Below are positions 1 through 26,000 of a DNA stretch of 64,000 bases, one piece after another. Position 1 is the stretch's first letter. The number at the start of each line of letters is the position of its first letter. The notes below the pieces were generated by a model. The model was not told the DNA's origin. It did no database searches and saw only the letters and a list, made by a program, of their open reading frames with translations. The position numbers and the translations under genes were made by a program. Source of the stretch: Oscheius tipulae (Eukaryota; Nematoda; Chromadorea; Rhabditida; Rhabditidae); assembly GCA_037178975.1 (NCBI GenBank), contig JASJZH010000006.1, forward strand, positions 3,472,001 to 3,536,000. The letters are read 5' to 3'.

Positions 1-594
1 TGAATATGGAACAACAATATGATATCTTGACAAAATGATAAGTAAAGTAGGCATACGAACATTCACTCGACTTTCCCAAAAGGAAACGCTCGATCAATCA
101 ACAAAACAATGAGGCAGTATTTTTTCGTGTCCTCGAAAATAGTTAATTGCACCCATATATGAGCTCATTATGTACATCACTGAGTCTGACCTTTTACCAA
201 ATCCAGCTGTACTTGATTTAATTTGTTACACTTTATTAAATACTTGATATCTCATGATCATCAGCAGCCAATCTCCAATTAACACAAAGTGTACTAAGTT
301 TTTTGCTGATAACAGGGGACCACGTGAAGATCACCTCGTACCGCGTCGAGCTAGCTTCTTCTTATTTGAATAGTAGCTATGCTTGCTGGCGAATTTAAAA
401 TTTTACTCCGCTTTTGCGATAGGATCGCTTTTCCACGTGAGATGTTTATCATTCAGCTTTTTGCAGCTTCCACAGAAATATTTCTATAGCAACTTCTTTT
501 CCCAACTTTCCTCATATTTAACACGGATTGATTAACTCTGCTTTCAGATTAGATAGTACTAACCGTAGCTAACAGGCCACACCGCTTCCCGCAA
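1..594. other. 5' flank of the PI4K2 gene
   Basis: I see no credible coding exon here on either strand. The stretch is AT-rich. It holds two identical CCACGTGA E-box octamers (320-327 and 433-440), and a CTTTCAG acceptor at 541-547 that probably receives a spliced leader, because no matching donor or upstream exon is visible. The likely transcript start or trans-splice site for the kinase gene is therefore at about 548. Confidence 0.6.
320..440 (+). promoter_or_regulatory. Pair of CCACGTGA E-boxes upstream of PI4K2
   Basis: Seen: the octamer CCACGTGA occurs at 320-327 and again at 433-440, both on the + strand, 155-275 bp before the kinase start codon. Known: CACGTG E-boxes bind bHLH-Zip factors such as HLH-30/TFEB, MML-1/MXL and USF, and TFEB-type sites prefer flanking TCACGTGA. 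Inferred: coordinated control of an endosome/lysosome lipid kinase. The copies could also be chance, since CACGTG is only six bases. Confidence 0.35.
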
Positions 595-14431
<13,837 letters not shown>

Positions 14432-15428
14432 AAGCTGCACCCGGTTTTAATATTATTCTGTCATATTCTGCTTTTAGTATCTACTCGTTGTACCTCAAAT
14501 GCTGGTGAAGATTTCGGTTTAAAGCTTGTTGTGTGTAAAGATCCTTTTAATATTGGAATTTGTAATGTATTTAACTGAATGGATGGCGTCTGTGATTCTG
14601 TACAATAAAACATTTCTGGCTTCATTTTCAGTATGAAAAGCTTTGGATGTTTCCGATAACAGTATCAAAAATGACTATTTCTCAAAGCGGAAGTTTAAAA
14701 ATGTGGCGGCGAGTGAGTAGTGCTCCGCTGGCTCAGCATCGACAATGTTTGCCCAATGACTGGTAGCAGCAACCATCAGCCATTATCATCTGTAATAAGT
14801 GACGCCTAAAGTGTTCCTCTAAGCTCGTGGATCCTTCGGCTCGGTAACCTGTCAGGCCATGCTTATTACACCCCTGACCCCCAGGAGGTTCTGGAGAGTT
14901 CTGTCGTACACGTGGCACTATTGTCTGGTCTCTCAGTCTCTTGCGCGCTCTTTCTCATCTTCTGTTCGCTCCGCTCCCTGACCCCCATTCGCTGCTGCGC
15001 AGCCGCCATTATTTATACTTTCCTACCGACCGGGATTCGAGATAGTAAGTTCCACTTATCAGTTCCCGAACTGCATTGTCTTTGATACGATTTGAACGTT
15101 CCATTTTCTTGATGCCTCTTTTACGTTTGCAAAAAAAAGGATTGTTGAGCGACTTATCGCCATATTGGTTTGCTCACAATCGACGGCTGTCAGCTCGAAA
15201 TTGACAGATCGCCTAGTGCCAACACAGGCACTATCGCCGTGTTCTTTTCACATTGTCGTCAAATAGTTAGGGTCTAGTTAGGCCAAGGATTTATTGTTTA
15301 CTGTGGCGTGGCTACCCCTCACCATATGTCCCTAGCCGGCAGTCTGCCCATCTGTGTCTATCTCAGTGACCTCCTCTCTCTCTTTCTTCTTTTGATTCAA
15401 TAATATCGCCTCGGTTTCAGAGAACTTG
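14432..15428. other. Intergenic: PI4K2 3' UTR and calumenin promoter / 5' UTR intron
   Basis: Holds the PI4K2 polyA signal (14604-14609). Further on, a TTATTTATA element near 15010, followed by a good donor (GATA|GTAAGTT at about 15047) and the acceptor CGGTTTCAG at about 15419, suggests a noncoding first exon and a roughly 370 nt 5'-UTR intron for calumenin. Alternatively the acceptor is used for trans-splicing. No tRNA or other coding unit is evident. Confidence 0.45.
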
Positions 15429-16878
15429 ATGATGAAGTGGCTGGTGTCTTTGGCCCTCGTTGGGGCTGTCTTGGCTGGTCATCACAGTACGGATCCTGAA
15501 AAGGACGCCGCTCACTTGAAGGTATATTTTTCCTATAGCCTTTCGGCCACTTGGCACCAATGGCCACAGAGTCTGCTCTCCAAGTGCAAGTATTACACAC
15601 TCAAAATCCTTAGTTTCCGTAGATCCTCAGCTAGACGTTTTTCTTAATTACTTCAAGGCCAGTTTGACCCCGACCCCAAAAGAAAATCTGTTCGAGACAT
15701 CGATTGCAATCGATTCAAACTGCAAAAGAAATCGGATAGTCTACGTCAGCTGCACTGTAACTGAATACTTAACCAACTGTTTTCAGGGTAAAGAGCACGA
15801 TGCCAAGTATGACCACGAGCAGTTCCTTGGTAAGGACACTGCTGCCGAATATGACGAGCTCACGCCCGAAAAATCTAAGGAAAAACTTGCGTAAGTGATC
15901 AATGTTTCCATTTTATTTGCCCATTTGTAGCAAGCTTGTTCCCAAGATGGATTCCAACGGGGACGGAGTTGTTGAGGAGAATGAATTGAAGGATCACATC
16001 AACTTTATGCAGAAGAGGTAGTTTGATAGCGGTTTTTTTTTACAACAATTTGCTTCTAGATACGTCAACAACGATGTTGAGCGCACGTGGAAGAATTACA
16101 AAGCTGAGAAGATCGTCGATGGAAAAATTAAGTGGACTGACTATCGGTAGGTTAAACCACAACAATAGGTCGAATCTTTATTTAGTGAGATGGTTTACGG
16201 ACACCCCACCGGAGAAGGACAAGAACTTTCTCCCGAGTACTCTAAGATGATCAAACGTGACGAAAAAAGGTAGTTTTGGTCAGCTCATTCCATTACTTGG
16301 ACTCCCAGATGGGGTGTTGCCGACTACGACTCTAACGGAGCTCTTGATCGTGTCGAGTACGGATGCTTCATGCACCCCGAGGACTGCGAGCACATGAGAG
16401 ACATCGTGGTTGCCGAGACCGTTGAAGACATTGACAAGAACAAGGACAGCGTTGTTGACCTTGAAGAGTACATCGGAGACATGTACCGTCCCGAAGACTA
16501 TCCTGAGCTCAACGGAAAGGTATGGTATTCATCTTACTGTTTTCAAATATTTCTTCAGGAACCCGACTGGGTTGCTTCCGAACGCGAGATGTTCAAAGAG
16601 CATCGTGACAAGGACGCAGATGGCAAGCTGAACCAGGAAGAGATGCGCGACTGGATCATGCCCGTTGGATTCGATCACGCCGAGGCCGAAGCTCGTCACT
16701 TAGTTGGAATCGCCGACGATAACAAGGTAGCTTCTGTCTCAGTTTGGACAAAAAATTGTCTTTGAAGGACGGAAAGCTGTCAATGGAAGAGATCATCGCC
16801 CATTATGACACCTTCGTCGGATCTCAGGCCACCGACTACGGAGAGCAACTCCAAAAGCATGACCCAGCAGAACTCTAA
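15429..16878 (+). CDS. calu-1: Calumenin (CREC family, six EF-hands)
   Basis: A calcium-binding chaperone-like protein of the secretory pathway, implicated in cuticle and muscle in nematodes. Eight exons (15429-15521, 15787-15890, 15931-16017, 16060-16146, 16186-16269, 16309-16519, 16559-16726, 16768-16878) give 314 residues, the family length. A signal peptide [17 protein letters not shown] opens the protein. The [14 protein letters not shown] block is the family signature. EF loops are [12 protein letters not shown], a degenerate second hand around [12 protein letters not shown] lacking the acidic ligands, [36 protein letters not shown] and [12 protein letters not shown]. The C-terminus is KHDPAEL rather than the usual HDEF/HDEL retrieval signal, so it may be retained by another route or secreted. 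PolyA signal lies at 17024-17029. ATG 15429 is followed by a second ATG, and the first is chosen. Confidence 0.95.
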
Positions 16879-17188
16879 ACGGCTATTTAATTCGTTTTCT
16901 CTGGCATTTGGTGCTCGACATTATTGTGCCTTTGGTTCATTAATGATTGACTGGTCATTGTTACCTTCTGGTTCCCCTACTTCTCGTCAAACACTGGTTT
17001 CTATATGCGTCGCCTTAATTATTAATAAATGATAATATAAAAACTTTGTTTTTTTCTTTGAAAAAGTAACAGTAACGACAGAACAAAAACATAGTTTTCC
17101 TAAAAGGTTGAAGGCAATCCGCGCAACCATATTACAAGACGTTCGACCGCTATCTCATTGCGCCTACTGCCCCATTTCGCGGTGCGCC

Positions 17189-19027
17189 ATGACGGGGACG
17201 ATCCACATCCTCTCTATATTGATTCCGGTAGTCTTTTCATTCGATATTCCATGTGCACGTAAGTTTCTTCCAAAAAATTTTATTTTTATTCGACTGCCGT
17301 TCACCCAACCTTTCAGAAAAACTAATTGGTACAAAATGTTTATTCGACGAAGAATGCTATGGCATGAATACAGTGTGCAGAAATAATCGATGTACGTGTC
17401 CCACAAATTTCGAAGAATACGACCTTGACGAGTCAAGTAAAGAAGGAGAGCACAAAGTAGTCTGCCGACTAGGTGAGACCCTAATCCTCTCGGATTGCCA
17501 AGATGTATAATGTTCAGCCCCTTCGAAAATTGGTGATTCGTGTCAGAGAGATTGTAAACCTCCACTGCTGTGTCGAGATGGTAAATGCGAGTGCTGGGGA
17601 GGTAGTATTGTCAATGATGAATGCGTAGTACGTAAGTTCTTAATTGAGCTTTCTTTCACTATGGTTACATTTAAAAATTTTGTAGTTTAGCTTGTCCCGC
17701 TGGACAGCAACTGTACGGAGTTGAATGTACTCGAGTAGCGCACTATGGACAATCCTGCGAAAAAGTTTGTTTTAGAGCTATGGTGCAAAACTTTTCTTTC
17801 CAGGACAGTCACTGCGTTGATCCATTCAATGCCTGTTCCGGTGGAACTTGTCAATGTGCTCCCGGAACCACCAGGGATCTTATGAGAGGATTCTGCTACG
17901 CAGGTGTGTTTCAAATTTCATTTCGAATATGAATAGTTTGTCCGGACGGGATGCATCCACGACAAACGTGTCGTCGACTATTCATCAACGACGTGGATAT
18001 GCTTTTGAATGCCGCCAACACTGACAGCTGTCCGCTTGGTTACAGATGTGTCACCTACGGCAGTCCATACGTGGGACACTGCTGCCGATTACGCTGTCCC
18101 TATGGAGAACCAGATCTCAGGTAGGAAGATTTGCTGTGACTCACCCTCTTCTATGGCAAAACATATTCACGTTTTGTGATTTTAGCCAGTCGTGCGACGC
18201 CGGCGCCACACCGGATCAGAAATGCAGACCATTGACACATTTCTGTTATACAGTAAGCGAACCGGGGTGGAAATCATCTCTTTGCTGTCCCCGACCTTGT
18301 CGAGACCCAACTCCTCTCTATGTCAACGGACAATGCCTCTCTATAGCTCATCGAGACGACGCTTGCCAAATAGACCAACAGGTTTTGTAGTTTTTCTAAA
18401 TTTTCAAGTTTGTTTTCAGTGCGAAGGAGGCATAACGATGTCTTGTCAGGCTAGCGGCTTAGCCAGTAACACATGCAAATGTAAATTAGGATACACAGCT
18501 GTCAGTTTCCACTAGTTTTGTTTACAATTTCTCAGTCTGACAACGACCGGTTCCCAACTTGCGTGAAAAGCTGCGCCAACGAGATACCCTCAATGGATAG
18601 ATGCTTGAGTAAGATGCAGCTGGGACAGAGATGCTTCAGCAACAAGCAGTGTCCAGCCTTCGCAGAATGTCGATATGGCTCCTGTCAATGTCTTTGCGGC
18701 TACAAAACGCAGAAGGTTAGTCCATTGTTTCGATTAACAACTATTTTCTGTTCTAGGGCATTGTCGGGGAACTAACATGTTCGAATCCAGCTGATCCGCT
18801 TCATGTCCGCTCAATACTAGACCGCTTCCAGTCCATTTTTAGAAATCAATTCTAACCGGCTTTGCTTAGTGACAACTCTCTTCATTCAACAAGTCATAAA
18901 TGTTTAGGATGCAATATTTGGAGAACGATGTGTGAATCCAAGCGATCCACTCCGCATCGACGATCTTTTCAACACTGTAGGCAACTTCTTTAAAGATAAA
19001 AACGGGCAACCGAAAGCATCAGGCTAG
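17189..19027 (+). CDS. Secreted EB-module cysteine-rich protein
   Basis: Begins MTGTIHILSILIPVVFSF, a signal peptide, then a long run of cysteine-rich modules of the nematode EB type (pattern C..C...CxxxxC.C), for example GTKCLFDEECYGMNTVC and GDSCQRDCKPPLLCRDGKC. The first exons (17189-17258, 17317-17472, 17518-17631) join in phase, and about a dozen coding exons reach the shared donor at 18715. Two alternative last exons follow, both in phase 0: 18757-18855 (starting GIVGELTCSNPADPL) and 18908-19027 (starting DAIFGERCVNPSDPL). They are clearly homologous. The function of EB proteins is unknown; an extracellular matrix or body-surface role is inferred. PolyA signal for the distal end is at 19048-19053. 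Confidence 0.85.
18757..18855 (+). other. Proximal alternative last exon of the EB gene
   Basis: Follows a TTCTAG acceptor. It encodes about 32 residues starting GIVGELTCSNPADPLHV and ends with TAA. Its CxNPxDPL core matches the distal exon at 18908-19027 (ERCVNPSDPLRI), so the two look like a tandem exon duplication used alternatively. Both splice in phase 0 from the donor at 18715. Confidence 0.7.
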
Positions 19028-19033
19028 CGTGTG

Positions 19034-19053
19034 TTTATTGTTCCTTTAATAAA
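19034..19053. terminator. Opposed polyA signals of convergent genes
   Basis: AATAAA at 19048-19053 on the + strand serves the EB gene. TTTATT at 19034-19039 (AATAAA on the - strand) lies 27 nt beyond the bHLH stop codon at 19066. Cleavage 10-20 nt past each signal would make the two mRNAs overlap antisense for tens of bases, reaching into each other's stop-codon regions. Confidence 0.6.
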
Positions 19054-19065
19054 GATAATAAGAGA

Positions 19066-19575
19066 TCATTCAACAGGCTCGATACCGAGACGTCTCCACT
19101 TTATCCAGCTCAGACGAGCAACAAGATCTGAAAAGAAAACCCAAACTAACAATAGTATATTCTTACCACTGGTACTCCAGCACGGAGCATTTGGATTTCC
19201 ATTCTTGGCCATGTTCACACACTTTCTAATGTAGCGGTGAGGGTCCATTGGTGATTGTAGTAGATCGTCCAGCATATTGATATAGGCTATAGCCAGATTG
19301 AGAGTGTCTATTTTGGATAGACGCTTTTCGAAAGGGAACGTGGGGATATAGTTTCTCAATTCCTGAAAAGATCTGTTTTTAACCCCTAATATGGTAAAAA
19401 ACCACAAAGGCGACGTTGATGCTGCACATTCGCTTCTTTTCACGTACACTGGCTGTCCGACGATCACCCTCGTTTTCACCATAATACGCATAAGGATCAT
19501 GTTGAGCTGAATCAGGAGGTGGCCACTTAAATATAAAAAAATAGACAGCATATAGAAATAAAATACACTGTCCAT
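19066..19575 (-). CDS. hlh-13: bHLH transcription factor, Ptf1a family
   Basis: Four exons encode a compact protein of about 130 residues starting MDSWPPPDSAQHDPYAYYG. The bHLH runs from the basic region RRTASVREKKRMCSINVAF through loop and helix 2, KRLSKIDTLNLAIAYINML. Vertebrate Ptf1a reads VRERRRMQSINDAF and KRLSKVDTLRLAIGYINFL at the same places. The E-box-contacting glutamate (VRE) is present. The exon 2 donor is best placed after GTG (..AFV|ELRNYIP..), which restores family loop length. The C-terminal exon, DLVARLSWIKWRRLGI, carries an LSW motif reminiscent of the conserved Ptf1a C-terminus. The factor would bind DNA as an E-protein heterodimer in the nucleus. In C. elegans the Ptf1a homologue is HLH-13, acting in neurons. 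The start ATG follows GTACA; an upstream exon cannot be excluded. Confidence 0.85.
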   Translation of the reverse strand: MDSVFYFYMLSIFLYLSGHLLIQLNMILMRIMVKTRVIVGQPVYVKRSECAASTSPLWFFTILGVKNRSFQELRNYIPTFPFEKRLSKIDTLNLAIAYINMLDDLLQSPMDPHRYIRKCVNMAKNGNPNAPCWSTSGKNILLLVWVFFSDLVARLSWIKWRRLGIEPVE

Positions 19576-20002
19576 TGTACCGACTGGCTGCCGAATGTGA
19601 ACCTTAACAGGTCCTCTGCCTTTGACAGCCGCCAATAAACACTTATCCCATTAGCTCAACCGGAAAATTACTTCTGCCTCTTATTCACTAAGACACATTG
19701 CTTCAAAGATAGTTTATTAGGAAATCCCAGAGTATCAGGAATTACTTGTGTTTGTGTAGCATGAGTGATTGGGAATAATTTTAAAGAGAGTTAAGGTTGA
19801 CCTCGTAATTACTACACGGGAAAGAAAACATATGACTGGGCTTCTACAAAGTGTCGGAAATACACACCCTCACAAATATCTAAAAAAAAGAGCAACTAGA
19901 AAAAACAATTTGAAGTAATATGGCTATAACACTCGATTGCGTAGGTCGAGTCCAAATTCTACTTGATACAGCAAATAGGAAACATAAAGTCAATAAAAAT
20001 CA
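19576..20002. other. Intergenic: hlh-13 5' flank and 3' UTR of the large minus-strand gene
   Basis: 427 bp between two minus-strand genes. A minus-strand AATAAA (TTTATT at 19713-19718) could end the upstream gene. I see no open frame with family resemblance. The distance is longer than the 100 nt or so typical of nematode operons, so the bHLH gene probably has its own promoter here. Confidence 0.5.
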
Positions 20003-23000
20003 CTAAAATGGTTTCATGAACTGTTGTGACAGTAAAGCGGAGTGGGTAAATGGGAAGTAGACATGCTGAAAATGTCATTTACGAAAAGCAACGTGATAAA
20101 AGCTACCTCCAAATCAAGACTCCTGAAATAAAGCAATCCATCAGGAGATTTGGGCATGAAGGAATTGAGTAACTGTTCGTATCCGGGAAAACGAACATCT
20201 TGTGCAAGAAGGCTACGATAATTACTCTGAAACAGATTCCTTTGTTGCAATAATAAGATAGTTGTCACCTTTGAAGCGGGGGAGCACAAAACGGAAGATG
20301 AATTACTGGGACGGCTATAGTTGTGGCCGACAGCTGGAGACAATAATGGAGAACTCTGCAAAAATATGATATGGAACCAAATTTTTTGTTACCTGCTCCT
20401 CAAGATACAAGCTATCTTGAGCTATTTCCCAAACCTCGGCGAAGTGTTCTTTTAGCGGACGGGGGAAGAAACGATCCGTAGATTGGGATCTAGAAGTCCA
20501 TATGTATAAACTTCTATCATTTGTTCCCTACCTCTTTCTGAAAACGGAAGGCTTTCTGAGTAGAACATCACAATGGTCAGAAGCCTTATGTCTGTGAAGC
20601 TCCTTTTCAGCCACAAAGAGAAACTTCCTCAATAGCTTTCCATTGGCACAGTGGTCAGGAGCTGACTCTTTCAGGCGTTCGGTCAGACTAAAATTAGATT
20701 TTTGGTCCGATAAAGATAAAAGCTTTTACCCTGTGAGCCTTCCTTGCTTTCTGAACTGGGTGAAGCAATGTCTCAACGACATCTTTTCAGCAAACAAGTA
20801 TCCGATAGGCGAATGTCCAGCCGACTTTGCCTTGGTACAAAGTTTCGGCAGACGAGGCGGAGTTGAGAACGGAATATCGATCAAGAGCCTCTTCGATACT
20901 TCCTTCAATTGAACATGAGTTGGAGAATCAACAGGACTTGGCGACGCAACAGGCGATGGGGCATCGTAAATCACAAAAGGTTCCTGCTCGTCTTCGGAGA
21001 CAACCCCCTCATCGTCAGATCCAGTGTCGATGACTAAACCTTTGTCCACATCCGAATCGCTATCCGTCAAAGGTGAACGGAGTGGACTCTTGGTTCCAGC
21101 CTGGTGCTCGTGGTTCTCTTCATGACTCAAGGAGCGTGCGAGATACCTCTCTCTAGTACGAGATGGAAGCTCTTTCAGGGCAGCCTTCGTGATAATCAGT
21201 GGTCTTGAGGAGTTGGGAATGGTCAGCGGCTCTGGGAGTGTTGCAGACTGCCGTGCTCTCTTTGCGACGAGAAACTCTGTCACAGGCAGAGGTCTCTTCA
21301 AAGTTTCTGACAGTCGTCTGAAATTGGCCGACTCTATTCTTGAGACACTAAAAATGGATTAGTGTTGTATTCTTTTCTTGTACCTTTCAGAAGAGCATGT
21401 TTTGCGGACACGCCTTTGAAGCCCTGAAGAGCTCGAAAGATTGGTTTTATCCCATAATTCCTCCATTGTAACTAAAGCCAAACTGTTCCCCTGAAATTGG
21501 AGATCTACTTCTGCCCAAAATAAAAATTTACATCAAAGATTAAAGGCAAGACCGTTTTGCCTTCGTTGAAGAGTCTATTAATGATCTCAGCCTTAGCACT
21601 TGGCTGCATCTCGGATCGTTTTCCTCGGGCCTTCCTCTTTGAAACGATAATTGTAGCTGTCTTTGCATTGAAATCCTTCTGTAAATTATGAATTAAAATA
21701 TAGTTTGTTGATCTATTACTTGGATAACATAGCGCTTCTTATAGTAAAAGTGGACTTCTTCCTTCACATTGGGGACAGTATCTTGATGAAAGTCCTGTAC
21801 TTGTTCTACGCGTCGAACTTTCTCGACCGGTAGCGCAGTTGGCTCCTGCGACTGCGACGATCGCTTCGAAACAAGAGGGGAAAGTCTTTTCGCGACGAGA
21901 GACGGTGAAGGAACGATAAACCTAGTATCTTGTTCTAACCGAGGAGACTCCTTCTTCCGCCCAACTATGTCGATCTCTTCGCTTGTACAACGTGAACTTT
22001 GAGAAGAGTTGTTCACATCTTCAGTAAGAACACCGTAGAGAGAGTTAAAAAGCAGGTACGACTGAAAGTTACCGTTAGTTCAGTTTGCAAAATAGGTTAC
22101 CTGTCCTCTCTTCTTGCCATCCCTGCTACCACTGTCGGAAGAGCTGACTGAGCACGGAGACAAGATTTGCGGAGTGTCGGACTTGGTTGATGACTTCTGT
22201 GGTGCGGTGGTGTCCAGGCGAAGAACTTCAACAGGTGGTACCTCGGACATGGTGTTAGTTTTCTTGCTGCTGGGAATGTAGTCCAGGGGAGCTTCGGTAT
22301 CGGAATTCTGAGCACTATCCAAACTCAGTCTTCTCTTTTCTCTTCTCGCAATAACTGCTGTGTCGGTGATGTCCTTCTCCGCAGCTGGACCTTCTTCAAC
22401 AATGGGAAGTGAAACAGAGGACTCGATTGATCGGATTGAGGCCGTCTCCCAGATGTCAATAGCTGCTTGAAGCGTGGTCATCTTATCATTGCCGAGAAGT
22501 TTAGCCTTTGCCGGAGTGTCAATGCTGGGAAGAGAGTCAAATCCGGAATCTATCGACACAGTCGATTCAGCATAGTTTCGAACACCGGAAGAGCACAAGT
22601 CTGCTTCCGTAAAGTATGGCAAGGAAGGAACTGCAAAGTTAACACCATTTTGGTTGTACTGGTTGTAGCTTTTAGGTCCATTGTGTGATTTTGTCGGTGG
22701 TCCATTTTGACTGTCATCTCTATCCTTTCGCTTCGCTCCTATCCGTTTGGACTGATCGTCGTTTCCATCATTCCTTTTCTCTTGCTTTTTGTTGACCTTG
22801 GCACCCTCAAGAGGTTCCATTGTGGGACTTTCCAACTGCTTCAATTGTCGGATCTTGATGCGGAAGTTTCCTCGTTCCGGATTGAGTATAAGTTGCTCCT
22901 TGATAGCTTGAGCTTTGGTACCGACCGGCGCGAGACGTGGGAAAAGTTTGTTGAGCTGAAAGATTACTTATGTCTCGAAAACAGTTATCCTACCCCCTCA

Positions 23001-26000
23001 ATAGTCCACCGGCTTTCAGTGACGGATGTGTCCATGTATGAATGAATCCTTTCCCAGAGGAACAGTGACTGTACTGCAGCTCTTGTTTGAGCATTAAGAG
23101 GTCGAAGAATTCTTTCGATTTCTTCGTTGCTCGGCTGAAATTTTTGATCATTTTCTCATGCCCAAAAGACCTACAGTATTGCTCAATTTGATATCATCTT
23201 TCCATTCAGCAAGTATACCGTGTTTGACCATGTCAAAACTGACACTCGTCTCTTTGGAGAGCACCTTCGCTGTGATGTTGATCATAGCTAACTTTCGTTC
23301 TTCCTAAAAACTAAGTGTATCCCAAATTTCTTTAAATATTACCGGTGTATTGGCATTCCACAACTCATGATCGTAATTGTTTCGTTGATCAAAATCTTTG
23401 TCATTCAGCTCAAAGTCGACAATACGTTCGCGCTCGAAATCCCTCTCATGATGGTTCCAAGCAGGTTGCAATTTTCCCAGGTCACGGGATCGCTCATATT
23501 GGTTTCGCAGATCAGTACTCGATTTTAGTGGTCTGTCCATGCCGAGGAGCACATCAGTAATGTTAAGTTTGCTGATATGATAGAAGGCTCTCTCCGACAC
23601 CACGATCTTCTTTTCTTCGTCACTCATCTGGGCATTGTTTCTGAACAGGACATAAAATAGGCTATCTGGGATTACTTACTCGACCAAAGTTTGAATTTCA
23701 TTGAAGCAGCTCTCAGCCTGCCCTTTGGTGAAGAGACTGAAGATCTTACCAAGGATTCGCTGTGTTCCCAAGCAAATGTCTTTACACTTTTCCTATAAAC
23801 TCAAGGTTACTGCGACGAGAATTGTACATACCCGGTAGGTTTTCGGACTGCGACTGATTGAGTTGGATGGAGAACAGCTAGCAGTGAGAAAGGCGTTTGA
23901 GATACCGTAACAGATGAGGTTCTTGTAAATATTTTCGCAGTACATCTGAGCAAAAGCGAACGGTCTCATAATGTCGTGCTTGATTCGGGCCTAAAATTGA
24001 ATATTCGGAACAAAAATTTGTCAATACTTACTTGAGCATCATTGCTGTCGAAATGACTAGCAATGTTGGCGAGAATAGTGTCAACCGCCTGTGCATAGTC
24101 CTTGAAACCAAGATCGTATTTGTCCAGTGTGATTCCTAAAAGTTCTCTAGCCCTATCTGCAATAAATCTTACGTTGGTGGTAGACCAAGCACATTTTTTC
24201 TGTGAAACATGGTATGGCGAGATCGAGTTTGACAGTATCTGGTGAAATGAACTTTTTCGTTGGGTTTTCTCTCGCAATCCGACGCAGATCTTCATCAGAA
24301 GCAGACTGTTTTTCTGGTGTCCTCGCAACTCCGATTAGTGTTAAACCGAGTTCCTTCAAAAGTTCTTTGTGGGAGTCGATTGGCATGAATTCCATTGAAC
24401 AACACAAGAACGTGGCGTATTGTTTCGGGTCCGTCCTATCGTAAAGCCCACTGTAGTAAAGCAGACTACATCCTTCGTGTGTAGTGTCAAGTTCGACAGT
24501 ACTGTCCACACCACCATGCCCCAAACGGTAAATGTTTTGGTTGTTGGGAAGACGGGAGGCGTCGGTACGATATGGTCGGAACGGACCGACTTTGATATTC
24601 TGTGCTGCGGCAGCTCCCTTCAGCAATGCTCCATAAGACATAACAAAGTTGTGACATCCAATAACGTTTCCTTTGGAATCGTTGTTTTTGAAGACCATGA
24701 AAACGCAGCGTGCAGAACCCACTTCAGCACTGCCCTGTTCGTTCCCCTCTCCCGGCACAGTATTGAGGAATAGTTGCAGGTAGTCGCGAAGGGAACGAAT
24801 TTCCCTACAGTCTGGGTTCTCGTCGTAAAACTTGCTCGGCTCAGCTGTCACAAAATTAACACTGTTTGACTCTGACTTGTCGATTGGCTGAAATCTCTTA
24901 CAATTGATGACAGGGCAGCTTCTTACCGTTGCACAAATGCTTGCCAGGAAATTTTCCAAGAATTTCGCATTTCTGGCATTGGACGGCTCTCGGCTTATGC
25001 AGTCGAGAGAATTGGAATCAACTATCTCTCCGTCCTCCAGCTGGTCCAGAGCAGCCTTTAGAGCAAGTCGTAGCTTGGAGGTTGTCTGAAAAGTGTGTTG
25101 TACGTTGGACGAATGGCATATTTTATACCATTTCGTAATGCACAGTAGTAACAGTAGACTGGACGTTTGGAAGAGCCGACTGAATATGGGTTAAAACGTG
25201 ATGAGCCAGATGTGTAGTCCAGATCTCTGACATGAAGAGCTGAAATTCTCATAATTGAAGAAGGCAAGTTTGTTTACATTTTTCTCCTTCTGCTTTTTCG
25301 ATTGCCTGTGGGTCTTGATCAGAGTCAGAACGGCACGATTCACGCTTTTGTAGACAGACGCGTCGGTCACCTTAAACTATTCATCGTGAAAGTTATTTGA
25401 ATTTGTTACCGGGTCGAGCTCTCCAGAGTTGACAATGATATCTTTCTGCTCGAAAGGTTCCGGCAGTCTATCGTAATGTTGAGGCACATTTTTGAGTCTC
25501 TTAGCCTTCTCCCTTCTGGGGAAGGGAGGAACTTTATTAGCATAAAGTTCCGAGACATCCACATTTGCTTTCTCATTAGAATCACCGTATATTTTTTTCT
25601 TGATGTAGATTAGTTGTTTTGTCTCCGCAAACATGCTCGCAACTTCTGGGTTAGGGATAGATGAAGACGTAGAATTAGAAGTAGAAACAGAAGAAGTAGA
25701 AGTAGAAGTAAAAGCAACATTTGGAGGAGCTTGGGCTAGCCTTTGACGGCTCTCATGTAGATCGTTAGCCATATAAATAGCCAATTCCTGATTGATACGG
25801 TCGCTTGCAGGTGTTGAAGGCAGCTGATCTCTTGGCGTTATATGCACTTGATTCGTCTGTGAACGTGGTAGAGCTTGTGGAGGGTACTGCTGCACAGAAG
25901 CTGTCTGTGGCAATCCAGGCGGGTACTGACTGTAGTGTGAAGAAGGTGACCGATAATAGTTTGCAACATTGACGGTATCCTCCGGGACTGGCCTATAAAT

